From an uncultured Planctomycetaceae bacterium (GTDB lineage Bacteria > Planctomycetota > Planctomycetia > Planctomycetales > Planctomycetaceae), in assembly GCA_943787265.1 (NCBI GenBank), contig CALSLT010000030.1, forward strand, positions 182,258 through 246,257: a DNA stretch of 64,000 nucleotides, written 5' to 3'. Under the pieces are notes generated by a model. That model ran no database searches. It was not told where the DNA came from and saw nothing but the letters and a program-made list of their open reading frames with translations. Shown here piece after piece: positions 39,108 to 48,379 of the stretch. How positions within the stretch are numbered: position 1 is the stretch's first letter; each line of letters begins with the position of its first letter. A program made the translations under genes and the position numbers.

Positions 39108-40516
39108 AGAACCTCAGCCATTGGCTCACCTTCGTCGAGAAGGTATTGCGGACGGCCTTGCGGATCGCTGATTGTCGTATTCCTGGCGTCGATCCCGAGT
39201 CGGTTAAACAAAGTTGCAAAAACATCTTTGTAGTGCACGGGTCTGGAAACTGCGGAGCCTGCCGTTCGGTCCGTTGATCCAATGACCTGACCAGTTCGCA
39301 TTCCGCCCCCAGCCAGAATCGCTGGCCCAACGCGCGGCCAGTGATGGCGCCCGCCAGTTTTCGGATCGATCCGTGGCGTGCGACCAAACTCGCCCCAGAC
39401 AACGATCGAGACGTCATCGAGCATGCCTCGTTCTTCCAGATCGGTCACCAAAGCGTGCAAGCCATGATCCACGATCGGTAGCAAAGCCCGCATTCTCGGG
39501 AAGTTGCTGGAATGAGTGTCGAAATCGCTGATCGACACACTCACGCATCGCACACCAGCCTCAATCAGCCGTATTGCCAGCAGAAACTTCTGCGGGGCCT
39601 CTGCGCCTTCTGCCGTTGTGAATTTAAACGAGTCCGGGTTCGCTGCACTGGTATAGCGTCGCAGCATTGCTGGCTCTTCGCGGCTCAGGTCGAGAGCTTC
39701 TGCAAATCGACCAGAGGTCAAGATGCTGACGGCTTGCTGATTAAATGCGTCCATTGCATCCATCATGCCGCTGGCGTCGACCTTCCGGCGAATTCGGTCG
39801 AGCCCACCGAGCAAATCCGAACGACTCGACAGCCGGTCGAGCGACAACTGCTCGTTCAGCTTCATACTCACAGAGTGGTCTGCACCTAGCCGTTTGAGTT
39901 CGCCCTGCATTCCCTTCTCGAGTTCCCGATGGAACATCTTTGAAATATCTGGCCGAAAAGGTTTGTGAGCAGGCCCAAGAAACCCTGGTCGAGCACTGTT
40001 GCGAACCAAAGGCCGACCGAGCATCAGATCGACGAACGGCGGCGCGTCGTCATCCGCCTGTCCCTGAAGTTTTGAAACCACTGAGCCCATCACAGGCCGC
40101 CCGCCCATCGATGCCAAATCTTTGTAGTGAAAGCCAGATTGGCACTGAAATCCGTCATGCCGCCCAGCAGAGCCAACAAGCGATCGGATAAAAGCAAACC
40201 GGTCGGCAATGCTCGCAACACGCGGCATCAATTCACAGATTTGAAAACCGGGCAACGCAGTCTGAATCGGAAAGAACTCGCCACGAATCTCGGACGGAGC
40301 CGACATTTTCATATCGATTGTGTCAAGTTGCGGCGGGCCTCCATCCAGATGGATGTTGATCACGGATTTCCGAGACTGACCGCTTCCAGTCGCAGACTCA
40401 GCGCGAAGCACGTCCACCAGTGACAGACCTGCGAGTCCAGTCGCGCCCGCAACAACCGCCGCGCGGCGAGTCATCCCGTCACAATGTCGAACCGATTTTC
40501 CAGTCAGTGTGATCAT
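39104..40516 (-). CDS. DUF1501 family exported protein
   Basis: The 470-aa protein has a Tat-type leader (TRRAAVVAGATGLAGLSLVD) and the DUF1501 (sulfatase/alkaline-phosphatase-like fold) body: NIHLDGGPPQLDTIDMK near residue 60, GSAGRHDGFQCQSGFHYKD in the middle, and SIVVWGEFGRTPRI with GGRHHWPRVGPAILAGGG at the C-terminal end. Members are common in planctomycetes and often lie beside cytochrome DUF1549/1553 genes, not seen here. The start at 40516 has GGGAAG five bases upstream; GTG 40531 is an alternative. It is the first gene of the DUF1501-kinase-regulator unit. Confidence 0.9.
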   Translation of the reverse strand: MITLTGKSVRHCDGMTRRAAVVAGATGLAGLSLVDVLRAESATGSGQSRKSVINIHLDGGPPQLDTIDMKMSAPSEIRGEFFPIQTALPGFQICELMPRVASIADRFAFIRSLVGSAGRHDGFQCQSGFHYKDLASMGGRPVMGSVVSKLQGQADDDAPPFVDLMLGRPLVRNSARPGFLGPAHKPFRPDISKMFHRELEKGMQGELKRLGADHSVSMKLNEQLSLDRLSSRSDLLGGLDRIRRKVDASGMMDAMDAFNQQAVSILTSGRFAEALDLSREEPAMLRRYTSAANPDSFKFTTAEGAEAPQKFLLAIRLIEAGVRCVSVSISDFDTHSSNFPRMRALLPIVDHGLHALVTDLEERGMLDDVSIVVWGEFGRTPRIDPKTGGRHHWPRVGPAILAGGGMRTGQVIGSTDRTAGSAVSRPVHYKDVFATLFNRLGIDARNTTISDPQGRPQYLLDEGEPMAEVL

Positions 40517-40717
40517 CGTTCTTCCCGTCACTTCAAACGTGTGGCCTTACGCATCTTGATTATGCACAACGTAGCGTCACTCCCCAAGGTCTAACTCCCA
40601 ATTCACCGTCCGCATCTGAAAGTCGAAGCCCGGTCGTGGCGAGTGATCAATGTCTCATACTGACCCGCAGCGAAAATTCTCGCTTTGAAGACTATCGACA
40701 TATTCGACACACTCTTT

Positions 40718-40745
40718 TTGCCTGACACTCTGCTATCGTTACAAT
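40718..40745 (+). promoter_or_regulatory. Candidate promoter for tex
   Basis: TTGCCT (40718-40723) and TACAAT (40740-40745) are separated by 16 bases and lie 107 bases upstream of the tex ATG. The rest of the 40517-40851 gap between the divergent DUF1501 and tex genes holds only a small stem (AGCGA...TCGCT near 40671) and no ORF. Confidence 0.4.
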
Positions 40746-40851
40746 CATCGCCCCAAATCAAAGGCTGCATTCGCAGTGACAACACGTAGGCAAACTCGCA
40801 TCAGTTCAAAACGTTGCTCTTCATGACTCACTCGTTCGAGCAGGAAGCCGG

Positions 40852-43053
40852 ATGACCGCAGTAATTGAATCGCCATCCGGCAGCATCAACCTGGCACCTG
40901 TCGCCAGGGAATTATCCCTCACCGAAGCTCAGGTGAAAAACGTCGTCGCGCTGCTTGACGATGGCAACACTGTTCCATTCATCACACGCTACCGCAAAGA
41001 ACAGACCGACGGACTCGACGAAGAACAAATTCGAGCGATCGAGAAACGAGTCACACTGCTACGGCAACTCGCCGAAAAGGCAGACACGATTCTGCGACAG
41101 ATCGATTCGCAGGGTAAACTGACTCCCGAACTACGGTCTCAGATCGAAGCCGCCGAAACACTCAAACGGCTGGACGATCTTTATCTTCCTTACCGACCGA
41201 AGCGTCGCTCTCGGGCTGAAACCGCTCGTGAAAAGGGACTCGAACCGCTCGCCGATATGATCATGCTAGGCGAAGCTGATTCGATCCCGATCGCCAAAGC
41301 CGCCGCCGGCTTCGTCTCCTCAGTTCCGAATGAAGGCGTCACTACAAAGGATGAGGCACTCAAAGGAGCAGCCGATATTCTGGCCGAGCGGATCAGCGAG
41401 AACGTTACCGTCCGCGACAGTTCGAGAAAGATCGCCTGGCGTACCGGCAGGATTTCAGTTTTCCCAACAAAGAAGAACGAGGAAAAACGCAAAGAGTTCG
41501 AAAACTATTTTGACTACAGCGAGCCTGTCTGGAAAGTTCCTCCGCATCGAACTCTTGCGTTGAATCGAGGCGAAAAGGAAGAAGTCCTGCGGATAAAGTT
41601 CGAGTGGAACCGGGAAGTCGCCGCGCGGGCGATCTCGACCGAGTACGACTTAAGCAGTCACGTTCACCGCAATTTCCTGGGTGAGTGTGTTCAGGATTCG
41701 CTCGACCGCCTGATTCACCCCAGTATCGAGCGTGAAGTCCGCCGCGAAATCACGGAGCAGGCAGAAGAGCACGCGATCGGCGTCTTTGCCAAAAACCTCA
41801 GAAGTCTTTTGCTGCAGCCTCCACTCAAAAACGAAGGCGTCCTGGCAATCGATCCGGGATTTCGGACGGGCTGCAAGATCGCGATCCTCGACGACCGCGG
41901 CCAGTGCACCCATACCGACGTCGTTTACGTAACAGGCTCCGCCGACAAACGTCAGGGAACACTGCGACGCCTGTCGGAACTCGTCAGCAAATACTCGTGC
42001 GGCCTGATCGCCATCGGCAACGGAACGGCGTGTCGCGAAACCGAAGAACTCGTCACACAACTCATTGCGGATCACTGCCCCGAATGTCGTTACCTGATTG
42101 TGAACGAAGCCGGTGCAAGCATTTATTCCGCAAGCACGGTCGCCCGTGACGAATTCCCCGACTACGACGCCACCGTCCGAGGAACAATTTCGATCGGTCG
42201 CCGCCTGCAGGACCCACTCAGCGAACTCGTTAAAATCGACCCGCAGCACATCGGCGTCGGCATGTATCAGCACGATATGAATCAGCGTCAGATGAAGGAA
42301 TCGCTGGACGGCGTGGTCGAGTCATGCGTCAACTTCGTCGGAGTAGACCTGAACACGGCAAGCGCCTCGCTGTTGAAATACGTGTCCGGCTTCAGCCAGC
42401 TCGTAGCCAAACGAGTCGTCGAATGGCGAGAAGCCAACGGTGCGTTCGCCAGCCGAAAACAACTGCTCGAAGTCGCTGGCGTCGGCAAGTCGACGTTCAC
42501 TCAAGCAGCAGGCTTCCTCAAAATCAGCAACGGAGCAGAACCGCTCGACCAGACCTGGATTCACCCGGAAAGTTACAAAGTCGCGCATCTGGTTTTGAAG
42601 AATCTTTCTCTGTCACCTGGGGACGTGCAGGCCACCGACGAAAGAAAAGAAACGCTTCGAGGCAAGCTGGCCGAAGTCTCAGTAAAGCAACTCGCAACCG
42701 AACTGGATGTCGGGCAGCCAACACTCAAAGACATCATCGATGCGTTGCGCCGTCCTGGCCGAGATCCACGAACTGATTTGCCAGGACCAATTTTTCGCAG
42801 CGGCGTATTGAAACTCGACGACCTGGCAACGGGAATGGAGCTGGCAGGTACGGTTCTGAATGTTGTCGACTTTGGAGCCTTTGTCGACATCGGCCTCAAA
42901 GACACGGGACTGGTCCACGTCAGCCAGATGGCCGACCGATTCATCAGCAGCCCGCACGAAGTCGTTTCTGTTGGCGACGTGGTAACCGTCTGGGTTCAGT
43001 CTGTCGATAAAGAGCGACGGCGAGTTTCGCTGACAATGAAAAAGCCCGCCTGA
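40852..43053 (+). CDS. tex: Tex family RNA-binding protein
   Basis: The 733-aa protein is a complete Tex, a conserved nucleic-acid-binding factor linked to transcription. An N-terminal helical domain with LDDGNTVPFITRYRKEQTDG (about 35-54) is followed by a YqgF-like RNase-H-fold core (GVLAIDPGFRTGCKIAILD around 329-347). Helix-hairpin-helix elements (ASLLKYVSGFSQLVAKRVVEW and FASRKQLLEVAGVGKSTF) come next. A C-terminal S1 domain (about 652-733, GTVLNVVDFGAFVDIGLK...GLVHVSQMADRF) ends the protein. ATG 40852 has AGGAAG upstream. It is likely monocistronic. Confidence 0.96.
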   Translation: MTAVIESPSGSINLAPVARELSLTEAQVKNVVALLDDGNTVPFITRYRKEQTDGLDEEQIRAIEKRVTLLRQLAEKADTILRQIDSQGKLTPELRSQIEAAETLKRLDDLYLPYRPKRRSRAETAREKGLEPLADMIMLGEADSIPIAKAAAGFVSSVPNEGVTTKDEALKGAADILAERISENVTVRDSSRKIAWRTGRISVFPTKKNEEKRKEFENYFDYSEPVWKVPPHRTLALNRGEKEEVLRIKFEWNREVAARAISTEYDLSSHVHRNFLGECVQDSLDRLIHPSIEREVRREITEQAEEHAIGVFAKNLRSLLLQPPLKNEGVLAIDPGFRTGCKIAILDDRGQCTHTDVVYVTGSADKRQGTLRRLSELVSKYSCGLIAIGNGTACRETEELVTQLIADHCPECRYLIVNEAGASIYSASTVARDEFPDYDATVRGTISIGRRLQDPLSELVKIDPQHIGVGMYQHDMNQRQMKESLDGVVESCVNFVGVDLNTASASLLKYVSGFSQLVAKRVVEWREANGAFASRKQLLEVAGVGKSTFTQAAGFLKISNGAEPLDQTWIHPESYKVAHLVLKNLSLSPGDVQATDERKETLRGKLAEVSVKQLATELDVGQPTLKDIIDALRRPGRDPRTDLPGPIFRSGVLKLDDLATGMELAGTVLNVVDFGAFVDIGLKDTGLVHVSQMADRFISSPHEVVSVGDVVTVWVQSVDKERRRVSLTMKKPA

Positions 43054-43073
43054 CAATCTCAGCCGGGCCTTTC
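43041..43073 (+). terminator. Terminator-like hairpin at the end of tex
   Basis: GCCCG-c-CTGA (43044 on) and TCAG-c-CGGGC (to 43068) form a roughly 9-bp stem with one mismatch and a 5-base loop, followed by CTTTC. It overlaps the last tex codons and faces a convergent gene 57 bases away. Confidence 0.55.
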
Positions 43074-43109
43074 AACTCGCAACAGTCGGTATTGTCCATT
43101 GACGCCGAG

Positions 43110-44144
43110 CTATTTTCTCAGCGTGAACTCAAGTTCCTGTGAGATCAGAATGTCTTCTTGAATCTCCGCAATCTGAGTCCCTGGCTCTGGCACGTCGTCA
43201 ATATCTTCGACAAACGCGACGACGACAGAGAACCTCGACCCGTCAATCGTATTTCGATTTCCAAACTGCGCCCGGCCCCGCACGTAAGTCCCCTGACGCA
43301 AAGTATCATTCTGCACCCACCACGGCGCCGACTTCTGCCGCGACCGAACAAGGACGAATGGAAACAGTTTCGCCCGAGTCTTGCATCGAAAAATAATCTC
43401 ATCGATCGACTTCACAATTTCGCCCTTCGGACGCAGCACCGTGACTTGAGTCCGTTCTCGAGTGTCTTCCTTTTCCTCTTCGTCCTTCATCGATGACTCA
43501 GGCGATTCTTCCGTTTTAACAGTTTTGGAATCCCCTTTTGAAGCTGACTGTCCACCGCCGGCCAGCAGGGCGATCAGGTCTGGATCTGATTCGTCGATAT
43601 TCTCCGCTGGCATCGACAGGCCTGCGGTTTTCACCGTCTCAACGACAATTGGGCCGCTCGCGACTTCGACTTCGGAGACGACCTTTTCGAGCACGCCGTC
43701 GCGTGAAACGTCAGACGCCTCTCCGCCTCCAAAATAGAGGATTCCGGATCCGACCGAGTCACTGGACACCTCGATCAACTCGCCGCCAGTCGCTATAGCG
43801 ACGGACGTCGCAGCATTGCTGGGTGAAGCGTACTGATCGTCAGTGGCGACAACTCCAAAGACCGCCTCGGGATCAAGGATTCCGTCAGTGACTTCCGTGG
43901 AGTTGTCTGCAAAAAGTGATGTCTCAGCAACATCAACCGGCTTCTGCGTCGACGTCGAAGCGACTGAACGTTTCCGGGGCTTGCCAGTCGACTTAGTCTT
44001 CGATCCCTTCTTAGACGACGATGAAGTGGCCGTCGTCGCTTCAAGGACAACGACGCCCATCGGTAACGCGACGACAACGAGAGCCCCCAGGCCCCACATC
44101 AACAATTCGTTTCTCAGTAACTTCTTCACAATTGGATGGTTCAT
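43110..44144 (-). CDS. Membrane-anchored protein with Ser/Lys linker, function unknown
   Basis: The 344-aa protein has a short cytoplasmic N-end, one transmembrane helix (about 13-35, LLMWGLGALVVVALPMGVVV), a Ser/Thr/Lys-rich linker and a long acidic region (about 100-220). It closes with a compact C-terminal domain of about 110 residues (from TQVTVLRPKGEIVKSIDEII to the end) that I do not recognise. The ATG at 44144 is chosen because AGGA lies 7-8 bases upstream; the frame is open to 44243. The 300 bases upstream (44145-44444) contain no clear element. Confidence 0.62.
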   Translation of the reverse strand: MNHPIVKKLLRNELLMWGLGALVVVALPMGVVVLEATTATSSSSKKGSKTKSTGKPRKRSVASTSTQKPVDVAETSLFADNSTEVTDGILDPEAVFGVVATDDQYASPSNAATSVAIATGGELIEVSSDSVGSGILYFGGGEASDVSRDGVLEKVVSEVEVASGPIVVETVKTAGLSMPAENIDESDPDLIALLAGGGQSASKGDSKTVKTEESPESSMKDEEEKEDTRERTQVTVLRPKGEIVKSIDEIIFRCKTRAKLFPFVLVRSRQKSAPWWVQNDTLRQGTYVRGRAQFGNRNTIDGSRFSVVVAFVEDIDDVPEPGTQIAEIQEDILISQELEFTLRK

Positions 44145-44444
44145 CCCCGATTTCCTCATACCTGCGATAAATTGCCCGCTCGCTAATAGCAAGGAAGACA
44201 ATCTACACCGGAGGGGAATCCCTGCATCAGCACATCGAGGCAATCACCTCCTGAATCACCCAAATCCGGTCGGTCGATTCGGACAGCGAGCCACTGCCGC
44301 TCAGCAAGACTTTGCGGACTGTGCCACTTCGAGAAGCTTCACGAACGTTAATCTGGCAGCGCGCCTGCTGCGGAAGCACTGCTCGGCGACACAGCCATGA
44401 TCTCACCCTTCGAGATGGCAATGCATCGACAAGCCCGTCGGCGA

Positions 44445-45374
44445 TCAGAAAATGTATTCCTGATAGATGAAGCTCAGCACGAACGGGCCGAGGATGATCA
44501 CGACCGTCGAGGCCATGATCAGAATTCCTGGCAGCAGCATCTTGACGCCAGCTTCGCCCGCAATGGTTTCCGCGCGTTGAGTTCGCTTAATCCGCAAGAC
44601 ATCCGCCTGGGTACGAAACACGGTTGCCAGCGGCGTTCCAAGATTCTCTCCCTGGATGATCGAGCCGACGATCGCTGTCACTTCGTCATCGCTCAGTCGT
44701 TCGCGCATCGCTTCCAGGGCCATCGTCCGGCTTTTTCCCATTCGGATTTCCGCGAGCACACGTCCGAATTCCACTCCGACCGGCTGATCGTGAAACTCCC
44801 GCACTGCTTCAGCCATCGCGTTGATGAAAGTTGAACCGGCTTCCATTAGCAACGTGACTAAATCGAGAAGGAACGGCATCTTCTTCTTGATCTGGAACAG
44901 GCGATAATGAGCTTGTGCCGCCAGTTGCCGACGCAGCCAGTAAGCGGTCAGTCCGGTTATCGCCAGCGCCGAAATCACTCCCGGCGTTCCCATAATTTCG
45001 ACGCAGACATAAATAAACGCTGGCATCAGTAGCAGAGCGATTGTCTGTTGTCTGGCGAGGTACTCTTCCGGCGTCCAAAACCGAGTGTAGCCAGCCGCCT
45101 GAAGTTCTCGGCCGATCTCGGGGAGCGATCCGCGAAACATTCCGCGATTCATGACAGCCAGGCCGGCGATCAGGGGATAGAAAATCCGATAAAGCGGACT
45201 CAGTCGTCGCAGCTCGTTAATCCGATTGACATCGTAACGCCACGCGTCACCTTGCTCGGCGTCTTCTGAGTAGAGCGTATTTCGAATTGTTCGCGTCAGA
45301 ACAAACACGGCAGCAAACGCGAGCCCACACCCCGCAATGCCGAATCCCAGAGTTCCAGGCTGAACAGCAAACAT
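44445..45374 (-). CDS. TadC-like type II secretion F-domain protein
   Basis: The 309-aa membrane protein has a T2SSF domain with hydrophobic helices at about 10-28, about 105-140 and 280-305, and the cytoplasmic core typical of TadC: KKKMPFLLDLVTLLMEAGST, RVLAEIRMGKSRTMALEAM, EVTAIVGSIIQGENLGTPLA. TadC is an inner-membrane platform protein of Tad (Flp) pilus systems. No TadA, TadB, TadZ or Flp gene is nearby, so it is an orphan in this window. ATG 45374 has GAGG six bases upstream. Confidence 0.82.
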   Translation of the reverse strand: MFAVQPGTLGFGIAGCGLAFAAVFVLTRTIRNTLYSEDAEQGDAWRYDVNRINELRRLSPLYRIFYPLIAGLAVMNRGMFRGSLPEIGRELQAAGYTRFWTPEEYLARQQTIALLLMPAFIYVCVEIMGTPGVISALAITGLTAYWLRRQLAAQAHYRLFQIKKKMPFLLDLVTLLMEAGSTFINAMAEAVREFHDQPVGVEFGRVLAEIRMGKSRTMALEAMRERLSDDEVTAIVGSIIQGENLGTPLATVFRTQADVLRIKRTQRAETIAGEAGVKMLLPGILIMASTVVIILGPFVLSFIYQEYIF

Positions 45375-45405
45375 CAATGCCTCACAGGTTCATAAATAAC
45401 TTCGA

Positions 45406-45849
45406 TTAACGCCTGCGTCTCCGCACGCCATTCGCCGCATCTCGAGCTTCAACCCAGATCGGATAGACTCGCCACCCGATCAACAAGAGGCAAACAGAAA
45501 ACATCATCAATCCAGACGTGTGCCCTTTTCTCGCCAGGCTCGCAGATGTGGGATCGCCGTTGAGGAAGTCAACCTGAATCGTGTCCCCGATGGACTCTGC
45601 AGTCTCATACGGAATTGTGTCAGCGGTATCAACAAATCTGCCATCAGTGTCTCTGTACCGAAACTGCACTTCTGCACGATCACTGTCGAATGGGCTTTCT
45701 TTGATCTTAGTTACCGTGGCTTCAGCACTGGTGCCCCATATCCAGAATTTGACATCTCCCCAGGCCAGGTACATCGCCATCAGCAATATCAATCCAGCCT
45801 GCATCATACGTTTGAACGTTGCAGTTTCGTCGTCGATATCAATAGGCAT
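45406..45849 (-). CDS. DUF3592-like membrane protein
   Basis: The 147-aa protein has two transmembrane segments (about 18-38 and 112-132). Between them is a beta-rich loop (AEATVTKIKESPFDSDRAEV, FRYRDTDGRFVDTADTIPYE, IGDTIQVDFLNGDPTSA) in the style of DUF3592. A basic tail RRRRR ends it. The function is unknown. The inner ATG 45849 follows GAGAG; a GTG at 45870 is an alternative. It is 31 bases upstream of the TadC-like gene and on the same strand. Confidence 0.6.
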   Translation of the reverse strand: MPIDIDDETATFKRMMQAGLILLMAMYLAWGDVKFWIWGTSAEATVTKIKESPFDSDRAEVQFRYRDTDGRFVDTADTIPYETAESIGDTIQVDFLNGDPTSASLARKGHTSGLMMFSVCLLLIGWRVYPIWVEARDAANGVRRRRR

Positions 45850-46046
45850 GCCACTCTCAAAAACAATCACTTCGGGACGCGAACGTTCGATTCAGTTTCG
45901 ACGTTCGGATAAACATTTCCCGACGATTCTACCTGTGTTCGGTCAAATCCAACAGCAATTAGCCAGCCACGGGACGCTCCGAATTGACACTGCGAGGCTG
46001 AGGCCTAGAATCGCCCGTTTTTCCTGATTTTTCGAGGATTACTCTC

Positions 46047-46925
46047 GTGGAAGAAGCCACTCGGAAGGCCAGCGTGCTGATCGAAGCACTCGCCTGGATC
46101 CGACAATTTCGAGACCGCTATATCATCATCAAGCTGGGCGGCAGCGCGCTCGAGAATCCCGAGGCGGTTAAGTCGTTCCTGACCGACGTCATCTTTCTCG
46201 AAACGGTCGGCATGCGTCCGGTCGTGATTCACGGTGGCGGCAAAGAAATCAGCCAGGCAATGGAAGACGCCGGCATCGAACCTCGCTGGGTCCAGGGGCG
46301 GCGATATACCGACCAGAAAACCCTTGAGATCGCCGCGAACGTTCTCGCCCGAGACATCTGCACGCGTTTGATTGACGAAGTCGCCGACCAGGGAGCAACC
46401 GCCGTTGGGCTCAGCTTTGCTACCGGTAAGAACGTCCTGATTGGCGAGAAACTCGCACTGACTTCCGAAACGGGCGAAGAACTCGACCTGGGGCTAGTCG
46501 GGCAGGTGACAGACATCAATCGCGAGTTTCTCGATGCAATCACCGGTGCCGGCAAGATTCCGATGATTCCCTGCATCGCCGTTGACCGGACAGGTCAGCT
46601 GCTCAACGTCAATGGCGACACCGCAGCAGCAGCCGTCGCCAGAATCCTCAAAGCAGAGAAACTCGTCTTCGTCAGCGATGTACCAGGCCTGCTTCGCGAC
46701 AAGGACGATCCCGAATCACTGATCTCGCACATCGATATCGCTGAAGCACGAAGACTCATCGCCGACGGGACAATTTCCGCCGGAATGATTCCCAAAATCG
46801 AAGCCGCCCTGGAAGCACTCGAAGCAGGCGTTGGCAAGCTGCACATCGTTGACGGAAGACGCCAGCATTCTTTGTTGCTGGAAATTTACTCCAACATGGG
46901 AATCGGAACGGAAATCGTTGCCTGA
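46047..46925 (+). CDS. argB: Acetylglutamate kinase
   Basis: The 292-aa enzyme phosphorylates N-acetylglutamate, the second step of arginine synthesis. Motifs: IIKLGGSAL (phosphate binding), VVIHGGGKEIS, a VNGDTAAAAVARIL nucleotide-binding region and SDVPGLLRDKDDP. An N-terminal helix precedes the kinase fold (about 1-25), as in arginine-inhibited hexameric acetylglutamate kinases, so feedback control is likely but inferred. GTG 46047 follows GAGGA. It leads an arginine gene run argB-argD-argF and is fully intact, unlike the two genes after it. Confidence 0.96.
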   Translation: MEEATRKASVLIEALAWIRQFRDRYIIIKLGGSALENPEAVKSFLTDVIFLETVGMRPVVIHGGGKEISQAMEDAGIEPRWVQGRRYTDQKTLEIAANVLARDICTRLIDEVADQGATAVGLSFATGKNVLIGEKLALTSETGEELDLGLVGQVTDINREFLDAITGAGKIPMIPCIAVDRTGQLLNVNGDTAAAAVARILKAEKLVFVSDVPGLLRDKDDPESLISHIDIAEARRLIADGTISAGMIPKIEAALEALEAGVGKLHIVDGRRQHSLLLEIYSNMGIGTEIVA

Positions 46926-47031
46926 ACGTTCCGAACCACGATGCAGCCAATGCTGTCCGACGTTCTTTCCGCGACGCATCCAATACAACGCCGCCAGACG
47001 CCAGATCAATATTTTTTGAAAGATTACAAAA

Positions 47032-48249
47032 ATGGATTCAGCCGCCGCCATGTCCAGTGAGGACAGGATTGCTCAGTTCGACAAGTACGTCATTCCGAAC
47101 TACAACCCGGTACCCTATCAGCCTGGTTCGAGGCGAAGGGCAACACTGCTGGGACGCCGAAGGAAAACGTTACCTCGATCTGTTTCCTGGCTGGGGCTGC
47201 AACATCCTGGGACATTGTCCGCCGCGAATCACACAGGCCATTCAGGACCAAGCCGCCAAGCTGGTCCACATGCCCAACACCTGGTTCATGGAACCTCAGG
47301 GCGACTTCGCCGAAATGCTTTGCACTCGAAGTTTCGGCAAAGCCTTTTTCTGTAACAGCGGAGCGGAAGCCAACGAAGGCGCACTCAAGCTCGCCCGTCT
47401 GCACGGCATGAAAGAAGGCCGATACAAAGTCATCACTTTCGAAAAAGGCTTTCACGGAAGAACACTCGCCACGACAGCCGCGACGGCTCAGCCGAAATTC
47501 CATGAAGGCGTCGGCCCGCTTGTCGCCGGATTCAAATACGCTCCTACAGGAGACCCTTCAAGCCGTCGCTGACCTCATCGACCACGAAACCGCCGCCATC
47601 ATGATTGAACCCATTCAGGGCGAAGGCGGCGTTCAAATCCCCGCCGACGGATACCTGGCCGGACTGCGAAAGATCGCCGACGAAAACAACTGCCTGCTGA
47701 TTTTCGACGAAGTGCAAACCTGTATGGCTCGAACAGGAACCTGGTTCGGATATCAGCAATGGGACGTTCAACCAGACATCCTCACCATGGCAAAAGGCAT
47801 CGCTTCCGGAGTCGCCTGCGGAGCCGTCATCACGACCAACGAACTAGCTCCTGACCTGCGGCCTGGCATGCACGCCTCGACCTTCGGCGGTAACCCACTC
47901 GCGATGGCCCGCCGGCATCGCCACCGTTCAGACGATCGAAGAAGAAAACCTTCTCGACAACGTGGCGGCGATGTCCGAACGATTCCGAAGTCACTTCGTA
48001 TCGCTGGCCGAAGAACTTTCGATCATCTCCGAAATCCGAACGCGAGGAATGATGATCGGCGTCGAGCTGACCATTCCCTCAACGCCGGCCGTCGGAAAAT
48101 TGTATGGAGAAGGGCCTGCTTATCAACGCGACGCAGGGAAACGGTGATCCGACTCCTGCCGGCAGTGAATATCTCCGCCGAGGAAGTTGACGAAGGATTC
48201 GGCCATCATCGCCGACGTGCTCCGCGAGATGGCCAGCGAGGCTGGCTAG
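47032..48249 (+). pseudogene. argD: argD (acetylornithine aminotransferase) with six +1 frame interruptions
   Basis: The coding sequence of acetylornithine aminotransferase is complete but split over all three frames. One extra base is needed out of each of these runs to join them: CCC 47106-47108, CCC 47554-47556, CCC 47908-47910, TT 48100-48101, GG 48143-48144, GG 48201-48202. The joined protein is about 403 aa and has normal family features: RYPISLVRGEG, NSGAEANEGALKLAR, GFHGRTLATTAATAQPKFH, EPIQGEGGVQIP, FDEVQTCMARTG, the PLP lysine in TMAKGIASG, HASTFGGNPLAMA and GLLINATQGNVIRLLPA. The start is ATG 47032 or 47050. As printed, no frame gives a working enzyme. Broken gene, base-calling error, or recoding cannot be told apart from sequence alone. 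Confidence 0.9.
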
Positions 48250-48379
48250 AACCAACTTCGCCGTTGAGCAATTCATAGAGAACTCATCTGCGGTATCGAT
48301 ATTCATGTCGCACCGCGTCGCCGTTCGGCACCAACAATAAGAATCAATTCAGAGAATACAGCTAGACGGAAATGAGCCG

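Noticed and set aside
41650..42273. Minus-strand frame of 207 codons within tex
   Set aside because: Shadow of a conserved core domain; no protein family features.
47032..48278. Separate small genes in the argD region
   Set aside because: Each fragment is part of one aminotransferase; together they give a continuous protein once single bases are dropped.
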